Below, piece by piece: positions 56,186 through 64,000 of a stretch of DNA of 64,000 nt. The translations under genes and the position numbers were made by a program. Under the pieces are notes generated by a model. It was not told where the DNA came from and made no database searches. It saw nothing but the letters and a program-made list of their open reading frames with translations. The stretch covers positions 16,877,521-16,941,520 of the forward strand of contig NC_058193.1 in the NCBI RefSeq assembly GCF_907165205.1, written 5' to 3'. Within the stretch, counting starts at the first letter, position 1. Each line of letters begins with the position of its first letter. The DNA is from Coccinella septempunctata (taxonomy: Eukaryota; Arthropoda; Insecta; Coleoptera; Coccinellidae).

Positions 56186-56755
56186 TCTCAAGGCGGCTAC
56201 AGGCGGTATGGCAAGCCTTGGCCAGCCAAGGTTTGAACGAACGTTTGTGGAAACGTTGGTATATTCTCGATATTCGTGCACCTACGACCATACACACGAC
56301 CTGATTATCTTGCCAATCTTCTCGTGGCAAGGGAGAAGGCGAACGTCAACAAGCGTGCTTTTTTAAGGCTTCAACTGCACATGTAACGGACATTTCATTG
56401 GATGTAGCAGCCCATGCATCGGAAACGAAATTTCTATTCTTATGATTCACGTTTTGTGGGTCCCAAATGGTGGGTACTCTTCATAAAAATTAGGGTACTC
56501 TATAATGGTGTCTTTCCTCCAGTTTTCAGTCATTTTCTCTTAAAAAAACAATAATGATTGAAAATAAGAGACACCGCAGTATTAACCATGCACAACGACA
56601 CGACGCGACGTACAAAACACCAAAAATTACGAACTTCCCTAATAAGGCGTTGGCTTTGCCTTGCCATGTTTTGCATGCACACGATGCGCAAACGTTGGAA
56701 CGAGCGGTATGCCAAGCCATGCCGTCTGTAGCCGCCTTTACAAGTAGCACATTTT
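56186..56755. mobile_element. TIR element, about 560 bp
   Basis: AAGGCGGCTACAGGCGGTATG (about 56199) is inverted at about 56718-56741 (GCCATGCCGTCTGTAGCCGCC), with looser pairing inward around GTTTGAACGAACG and CGTTGGAACGAGCG. No clear target duplication and no coding capacity. Confidence 0.55.
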
Positions 56756-56799
56756 TATGCAGTGTGCTTTGATTTCGAAGGACAAATATCAAATTTCCA

Positions 56800-59180
56800 A
56801 TTTGATGTCCTTCTCTCGTCCAACCAGTTCAAAATATCTTCGTGGTCATTGTCCTGAGGTCTTGTTCGATATTTTTTTGTGAGATGAAGATATGAAGGTC
56901 CGCTTCATGCGCCATGTTAATGGTTCATCCATTTTTATAACTGACCAAAATTAAAAGAGAAAATTGATATAATCTGAAAGAAGTCTTACACAAATGAAGT
57001 AACATAAATACAGACGAGTGGTCTGAGAGACCACGTGGAATCTTATCTTTATCAGAATTCACCAAAATTGCACTCGCTTAAACCGATACTCTCCATGAAC
57101 GCTGCCGATAGTGAAGTGCCAATAGACTGTAAAATGAGAAAATGTAGGAACCCAAGGAATATGCATTAATTTCGAAAAAAACTTTTGTATAAGATTTTTC
57201 ATATTCCGTATGAAAAAGTTTACCCATCAAATATCGTTGCTTCTTTCTAAATACATCGATTTTTTCAAAAATGTTAAGGGAATCACAAAAATATCGGAAT
57301 TGTTAAAATAACTTGGCGGAGAATTTTAGAGAAAATTTTTTCAAACAAAAGTGGCAGGATTTTTCTCTGGCTATCAGATGATGACTCTGGTTTCGTCCAT
57401 AACCTTGATCTTCAAAGTCAATTGCGTTTTTTCGTGGAAAACCTTTTACTTTGGACGCCCAAAATGAAAAGAGCGAGAAATTTAAAATTCAGATTAAGTC
57501 ATGCATCCCTTCTGAAAATATATTAGCCTGAAACTTTGGTATCTAGTATATTATTACGAAATGATCTCCTGGTAGGTTTTTCTGCCTCTACAACATTTGC
57601 AACATAAAAGTGACAGATGGATATAATAATGATAGTTATTTCGGTTAATCATGGCCCATCCCTGGAAGTTTTCGAAATATTTATCGTTCATTTGAAATTG
57701 TTTGAAACAAAGGTTCCTTAAAATAATAGTTTATTTTCCAGTTCAAGTATACAAATAAACATTGTATTGATGCTGAATTAGTTCTTATATCAATCATCAT
57801 ACTATTTCCGTTGCACTTAATGCATGCAACTGAACATTTAATTAAGGCTACTTTTTTACATCCACATGAACATAAGCATCTCTATTCACAACTGCAGAAA
57901 AGAATTTTGAGCAAAATTTCAGGCTGATCAATTCGTGTGGGCTGCATGATGCCTGAATCGAATTGACAGCGCTGTCTTTCAGGACAAATATCATGAAGTC
58001 AAAAGAAACTAATTTTTTCTCTGCCATTTTTTCCGATTCGGCCTAGATAAAAAGATCTAGCCATTTCAAACTTTCATAATAAGCTATACTTCTGGAGAAA
58101 CAGAATTCCCTTCAGAATAACAAGCTAAATCTATGACACTACACATCTGTGGATCTTTTAACCAGATCTGAATTCAGACAAAGTACCCAATCACAGAAAC
58201 TTTTTATTTTTGAATATCAAATTATTCGAAAACGGCGCATTATACGAGAAAATATGAAGAATACAAAATAGTCAAATATATTTATATTTGTCATTTGTGA
58301 GCCTTCAACTTCCTTTTAAGGCTGGGTTCTTAGAATTTCTGGTATTTTTATGGCAATGAAAAACTGGAAGAGGTTGGTGAAATTTTGTTTTCGGCGAAGA
58401 TTCATCACATCAATGAAAAACTATATTCCGAAAATAACTCCAAAAATTGTTTTGCTTTTTTGACAATAAATCGTTCAATTTGCGAGGTATGCAATTGGTC
58501 TTTGGACCATTCTTTAGAGAGTTTTTATATCTATGAGCTCCTCTGAATTAAAATTGTTTAAAGACCTTCACTTTTATTATCTTCAAATGGATGGGACAAG
58601 CGAAATTTTACTGCAACATGCAATCTTCTAATAAGGTTCACTCAGTAATTTTTGATGCTATATATAAAACAAAATAAAACCGTTTCATAGTTAATTGGAA
58701 ATACTTAATTTTTTTAACTTTTTTTTTAATAAGCTATAATTTCGTTCATAGCAAGTTTTCCTATAAAGCTTATAGTTTTTCAGTTATTCGTAAAAACCCA
58801 TTCAGAAACAGGTCTCAATCGCAAATAACTCGAAAACTATTGATATTACAAGAAACTTCTTTATACATTTTTGTTCGGATCTCTAATTACTTCTGAGGGT
58901 TATTTTGACTTTACTCATCCAATCATTCAGATTGTTTATAAATGAATAAATAATAGGAAGCAACAATTATTTTTGGGTAAACTTTGTCGAAAAAAGAGCA
59001 GAAAATAATTTGCCGCAAAAATTTATTTTCTTTAGTGATGTTCACTGGGTTCCGAGGTATAAACCTTACGGCTCTCCACTACGAGAGATTGCCGAGAGAT
59101 AGGAAGAATCACATCTCATACAGCACATATATTTATTATTATGACTTTAGCCTTGCGTCTTTCACACTCCTCTCCAGAGG
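56800..59180. other. Unassigned AT-rich DNA
   Basis: No gene, terminal repeats or tandem structure that I can support in this 2.4-kb stretch. Confidence 0.5.
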
Positions 59181-59186
59181 AAAATT

Positions 59187-60416
59187 TGTTATATCTTTAC
59201 TTATTTACCTTTTGAAAACTTAGAATTGAACAACTTATTAGTTTTCCAAAAGTGACTTTTTATTTTTCTTTATTGACAACTCTAAAAATATATTTCAACC
59301 TTAACTATCAAATTCAATGATGCCATGATATTTTTAATAATAAATTAATCTAGTTCTAACATACTCTCCCGCGAAATTATTGAAAACCATAACGATAAGG
59401 CGGCTTCACCACACGTCCTATTCTAGTAGAGATTTCCTTCTGAGTTCAGCTCTATGTATGTGTTCTTTATTCTTGACTCCAGTGAGATTTTGTACAGAAG
59501 AGACAATATGGAACTTTCTTACCAACTTTTCCTGCGTCTTTCGAACTTGCTGAATACAATGCTGCAGCTGTGTATAATCCACCGTCGCCTGTTTTATCGA
59601 CTGGTTCATTGTAGAAACTTGACTATGCTAGATTTATTCTTTTTTCTGATTCAACTTCGCTTGGTAAGAAATCTAATGAAAATGACAGATTATCAGAACC
59701 ACCAATACTTTTCCCTTTCTCATTTGGATTAGAAATGCTGTTCACTTTATTTGAACTGCGATATCTTTCCCATGCTTTCAATGTATCGTTCGGTAATGAA
59801 GACTCTACCAAAGGATACAACATTGCCGCATATTTTTCCTTTGTTACCCCTAGAGATTCCAATGCCCTAAGTTGTGTTTCTAGCTTATCATAAAGATTGG
59901 AAAGTGACATACTTGTTTTGTCCATTGCTTTGGTTTGAGAACTAAACTCAGCAATTCTCTCACATACACCTCGATAAGGAATTCATCTTTTGCAAACCTT
60001 GCATTCCTCTTCTAAATCTTCCTCTTCAGTTTCAGTTGATAATAACATACCTCTAATGTTTTCATCTGAAGAGAATAGTCGGTCACCCTTGTCTTCTAAT
60101 TGCCTTAAAAGGGATAACATGTCGTCTTTGCTTCGTTCTTTGTCGCTTATTTTCAGGTCTATTTCTGCACATATTTTCTTGAAGTGTTTTCTTATTATTT
60201 CTCGTTCTTTCTTGAAACTCTCCATTATCACGGTCGCCAAATGTTATATCTTTACTTATTTACCTTTTGAAAACTTAGAATTGAACAACTTATTAGTTTT
60301 CCAAAAGTGACTTTTTATTTTTCTATATTGACAACTCTAAAAATATATTTCAACCTCAACTATCAAATTCAATGATGCCATGATATTTTTAATAATAAAT
60401 TAATTTAGTTCCAACA
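59187..60416 (-). mobile_element. Short LTR retrotransposon with gag only, 175-bp LTRs
   Basis: LTRs 59187-59361 and 60242-60416 are direct repeats beginning TG and ending CA, with four differences by my count (about 2%). AAATT at 59182-59186 and 60417-60421 is a 5-bp target duplication. Orientation is minus: next to the right LTR is a primer-site-like TTTGGCGACCGTGAT (complement of 60227-60241), and next to the left LTR a purine-rich GCGGGAGAGTA (complement of 59362-59372). The interior encodes gag-like sequence and a few codons of a pol-like C-terminus, with pol otherwise deleted. Movement would need an autonomous partner. Confidence 0.88.
59385..60225 (-). pseudogene. BEL/Pao-like gag fused to pol tail
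   Basis: The first ATG is at 60225 (MESFKKEREIIRKHF). The first segment ends at a stop near 59983. The next frame carries LYDKLETQLRALESLGV and KYAAMLYPLVESSLPND, like the DUF1759 part of BEL/Pao gag. Then PYCLFCTKSHWSQE, a CCHC-type knuckle whose last Cys is replaced by a stop. The final words RIGRVVKPPYRYGFQ resemble the last residues of an LTR-element pol, so a deletion joined gag directly to the pol end. At least three interruptions are present. Confidence 0.6.
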
Positions 60417-60705
60417 AAATTCACTCATCCCAGATATCCGAGATATCAAAAGGATTAAGCTCTGTTGGAGCCCTTTTCAGGTTTTCGGGCTCGTGGTGGT
60501 GGTCGGGTCCGGGTCGCTCCTCGGCTCCCTGCTGTCGCCTGTCGGTTGGATTCCTGCTCCACCCGCACTTCCTGTCGAAGCAGACGGTGTTCCTCTGCAT
60601 TCCCCATGTACTTGCGTACAGTTCTCGCCGTTCCGAGCAGTACTGCCTTCTGCATGACTCTATAGATATTGAGTAGTGGAATTAATGTCTGTGAATTTAA
60701 TATCA

Positions 60706-60796
60706 ATGAATATGTTAACGGCATGCAGACAATTTATGAATTCTGAAAAAGTACACCTTCATTCATAAATTGTCTGCATGCCGTTAACATATTCAT
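60706..60796. repeat. Perfect hairpin, 36-bp arms, 19-nt spacer
   Basis: Arms 60706-60741 and 60761-60796 are exact reverse complements (inner words GTTAACGGCATGCAGAC). The word CTATAGATATT occurs at 60659-60669 and again at 60797-60807, directly after the right arm, so the segment between them is bounded by an 11-bp direct repeat. Confidence 0.92.
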
Positions 60797-60809
60797 CTAT
60801 AGATATTTT

Positions 60810-63530
60810 CGTCCAACTGAAGTTTCCTCAAGTGCTCTAGTAGTTTCTTCGATATCAGGCCTGTAGACTGTAGATGAAATGACAATAGGGATGGTCTTGA
60901 TATCTTTCAGCTTCCACTGTCTTCTGGTTTGTATTTTGAAATTTTTTCAGTGTGCCTATCAAGAAGATTGTTATTATTTGGAATTGCCACGTCGATGAAT
61001 AGTGCTCTGTCCAGGTCACTTATAATATAATTTCAAAATAATATTCTTTATATATTGAAATCAGCCATGTGAAAACAAGTTAAGTAACACTTATTTTTAG
61101 TTACCTTTGCCACCTGGTATCTGCCCAGGTGTCACTAGGCAAGCTCTACAAGTTCGCAGGTATTCAAAGCACATGAGACTCTACTGAGATTCTGATTCAT
61201 CTGTGTGAAAATATGTTATGTCTGGTCGCTCTGGGATCTTGAAGTATTACGAAATAGAGGCACCAGTACGAAGAGCCGAAAAATGAGTTTTCACTTATAA
61301 CTTGAAAACAAAACAAGATAGAGGGATGCAGTTTTGGCTATTAACAGTCTTTGGAAAATCGAGGTCGGAAACGTGACATTATTTACTAGATCTTACGGAT
61401 ACATCATCATCATCATTGCTGTATCCCGTTACCTGGAATAAATCTACAAAAAGACAAAAAAACGAAAAAAATGAAAGACTTGTAATTTCTTAGGGCTAAT
61501 TGCAGCCGTGTGCCCTCCTGTGACTGAAGAGACCCAACCGTGACCTGCAGCCAATATTGGCACCATAAACCTCCTTTGCATTTGCAGCCGCCTGACTTGC
61601 ATTTTCCCCTTTATCAAAGCAAAATTGTAAAACATAACGAATTTTTCTTTGTTCACTTCCATCTTTGACGCTTTAATTGACAACTGAATCGTTCGGTCAT
61701 AACAATGACAAAACGTGCTTTGCTAGTACATGAATTCCTCTTTCCAACGTGTATAAGTTTGTCCCAATTCGACACATACATAACGAGGTAAAGGTCAATA
61801 AAACCATCTGTCAACAAAATAATGGATTTCTTTTTCCCCCAAACTAATGTATACTCATTCTCAATTTCTCAACTGCTCAACAGAATGCTTTTCTGCTATT
61901 AAAAATATTTGAAAATCATACAAGAAATTCATTTCATTAATAGTTAGATTATTTTACTATTTCTTTACATATTTTTTATTGCCGAAAATTTGCGCCTCTC
62001 AAGCCTTGCCAATACTTTTCTTCTTTTCTATTAGCTTCGACATTTTTAGCCGATGGGCTGTGGTTACACTTTAGTTTAGCCGGCTAAAGATAGAAGCAAC
62101 TAACATTAACAAATACCCGAAGTTAAATCTAAGTTTAGCCGGCTAATCTTAAGTTTATGTTCACACCTATCTTTAGCCGTAACATATATATTTGTATATA
62201 TATATTTGTTTTTTGAAAAGGTAATTTTTTTCATAAATGATGAGTTAAAAAAATGCATTCGTATTAAAAAAAAGATTGTTTTGTTCCACCCGTAGTATAA
62301 AAGTTTTAAAAATAGTTATTTATATACCAAGGACGAAAACCTGTCTATTACAGTCGAGCCTGCAAATTGACAGCCGAGGCGCAGTCGAGGATAGCAAGCA
62401 AGTGAGACGATATAGACAGTTTTTTGCCGAGGTGCATATTACATTTTTCGTCGACCTCACATACCCTTATGAAAGTAAGAAGTAATCCAATTTATGGCCT
62501 CACCTAGGTGTCCGTAATTGCCGATTCCCTGAGCTCTGGTGAAGTGGTACTGTTATCCATATTGCTATCACTATACATTTCTGATTATACTGAACACTAA
62601 CATTCAGACCACGTACCTAATTCAAAGATAAAATCTAGCTCATTTCGTAAAAAATTAATTTGACAACATCAAATGACAGTTATTAGCACAGGCACCTATG
62701 TTTTCATCGAATTCTTTATTCACAAAATTGATTCAATCGTCTCGGGCTCTAGAATATTGCTTAGTGACAAAAGCCGGACTGAAAGTGAATCAGTACGAAA
62801 AGTACTCGCCTTCAAAAATAGCCGACTTTTCGTTTGGAAATGTCATTTTTTGTTCAGGTCGACGAAAAAATGAATATTGTGTCGTATTCCCAGTGAGAAA
62901 GTGCCTGTAGAAATTTTGTATCGTTTCTAAATATTTCCACTAATGGACTTTTCACGAAAATCGAGCCCAAGACACCTTTCAACGTTTTTACCTAGTCTAA
63001 AAGTACCAGAAACAGCCAAATTCAAACAATTTGGGATACCCTGTACACGTACAGTATAGATTCAACAGTATCGTTGCGGAGATGGGGGTGGTATTATTAA
63101 TTATGCGGAATTAAACAATTATTTGAGGTCGAGTAAATAATTCATATTATATATAAAATTTCAAATTTATGTTCGAATTCCATGTATAATTAGCATTCCC
63201 TAGTATTTTGAATAGTGAATAAATGACATTTACCTAATTGGTGTAAGCAAAGTCAAACTGAAAATGGCTGGTATTGGGATTGGAAAAGTGGCAATAAAAA
63301 ATGTCGAAGTTCATCTCCTTGAACAGCTCATTTATAAAATCATTTTTACACAATAAATAATAGAATGATAACAGGGATTTATTGTTCCAATATGCAACAC
63401 TTTGTCAAGAGCAATTCGGCGATCAGTTCTAGTACGGCATTTCGAAAATCCACGCACAGTATACATTTAATAATAATTGTCAACCCTCCATATGCACTTG
63501 AACTGCAAACAAATAACGGTGTAGAACAGC
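60810..63530. other. Unassigned DNA 3' of the sulfotransferase gene
   Basis: No second gene recognised. TTTAGCCGGCTAA palindromes at about 62075 and 62138, with inverted flanks (TAGCCGATGGGCTGTGGTTACAC; GTTCACACCTATCTTTAGCCG), mark a small MITE-like remnant at 62045-62185. TTTGGGATACCCTGTACACG at 63030 is another dispersed-repeat word. The 3' UTR of the sulfotransferase must end somewhere left of 63533. Confidence 0.5.
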
Positions 63531-63532
63531 TA

Positions 63533-63848
63533 TCACGTGTTGTTGTTATTAGGGGGATCACTCGGCTCCCTATCCAACGCAGTGTCCCCTACCGCTTCTA
63601 AAAGCATCTCCTTGGCCTTCTGTTCCCACAAGGTTTTGTTTTTCTCGATGTTTCGCGTATTGCTTGCTATTTCTGCGTCTGGCTTGCCATATTCCGGAGG
63701 ATTAGCATAAGGATCGTATCCAAGTACAGACAACATCGGGGCTATCTCGGCCATATCGCGCACTACGTCATCGGGTATGTTGCCAACCCATTTCGTTAAT
63801 GCCTCAAGATTTACTGGTTTTATCACTTGGTCCGACGATCTTTCTACC
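63533..63848 (-). CDS. Tyrosylprotein sulfotransferase, last coding exon
   Basis: The exon begins after the acceptor TTTTTTGTTCCAG (minus strand, AG at 63850-63849) and runs in frame to a stop at 63533. The words VERSSDQVIKPVNLEAL, TKWVGNIPDDVVRDM and APMLSVLGYDPYANPP match the C-terminal end of animal TPSTs, Golgi type II membrane enzymes that transfer sulfate from PAPS to tyrosines of secreted proteins. The tail after GKPD (about 45 residues, ending PSDPPNNNN plus one residue) is family-variable. Upstream exons with the PAPS-binding loops and the membrane anchor lie beyond the right edge. An ATG within the intron gives a longer open frame, which I reject as a start. Confidence 0.85.
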
Positions 63849-64000
63849 CTGGAACAAAAAATAGATTTTTTATTCATGAACATCCTTTATCGTGATGTAA
63901 TAAGATAGATGAATTGCTTAGAATTTTTAATGAATGGAAACACACATTTCTCTCCTATTTAGACATAAGATAACAAGCATCAAACAAGTCTTGAAATTTG

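Noticed and set aside
61395..61415. CATCATCATCATCAT run
   Set aside because: Short microsatellite without other structure.
62673..62910. Two overlapping short ORFs near 62.7 kb
   Set aside because: No domain, no splice or promoter context.

Overview
The window looks like intergenic, transposon-packed DNA from an insect nuclear genome. It is AT-rich, genes are split by GT-AG introns, and non-LTR retrotransposons, LTR elements and PIF/Harbinger-type DNA elements are nested in one another. A beetle is my best guess from the general repeat flavour, but nothing here proves the order. The only recognisable host gene is the last coding exon of a tyrosylprotein sulfotransferase at the right edge (63533-63848, minus).

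Region 1 (1-15026) is an array of a 4137-bp unit. Copy 1 is 1-4137 and copy 2 is 4138-7707, nearly identical. Copy 3 is 9298-15026 and is interrupted by a 5'-truncated Jockey-like fragment, a 1.5-kb solo LTR and a 263-bp MITE. Between copies 2 and 3 lies 1.6 kb of reverse-transcriptase scraps. Each unit carries two paralogous small basic proteins of unknown family. Gene B (153 aa) is intact and identical in copies 1 and 3. Gene A is decayed in all copies.

Region 2 (15027-20400) holds a decayed second Harbinger lineage (transposase N-terminus plus SANT/Myb-like exons), terminal-inverted-repeat elements and unassigned DNA. Region 3 (20427-about 24500, minus) is an apparently intact two-ORF non-LTR retrotransposon: ORF1 with a PHD finger, ORF2 with endonuclease and reverse transcriptase. 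Region 4 (24754-29112) holds a long inverted-repeat element and a spliced, decayed gene of a tyrosine-recombinase-like (Crypton-like) family.

Region 5 (29232-41426) is a dense Harbinger-type cluster. It contains a MITE inserted into its own kind, a MITE with perfect 42-bp terminal repeats, and a complete PIF/Harbinger element (32765-38793). In that element the transposase gene (minus) and the MADF-BESS gene (plus) are interleaved, with an exon of each lying inside the other's intron. A Jockey-like element has inserted into the BESS exon, leaving an exact target-site duplication. Two 402-bp MITEs made from the ends of this element lie beside it in opposite orientation.

Region 6 (41637-60416) contains RT relics, a CR1-like element, a heavily decayed BEL/Pao element (50130-53780), and a 1.23-kb LTR element retaining only gag-like sequence between 175-bp LTRs. 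Region 7 (60417-63532) is mostly unassigned but has a perfect 36-bp-arm hairpin. No tRNA, rRNA or CRISPR array was seen.
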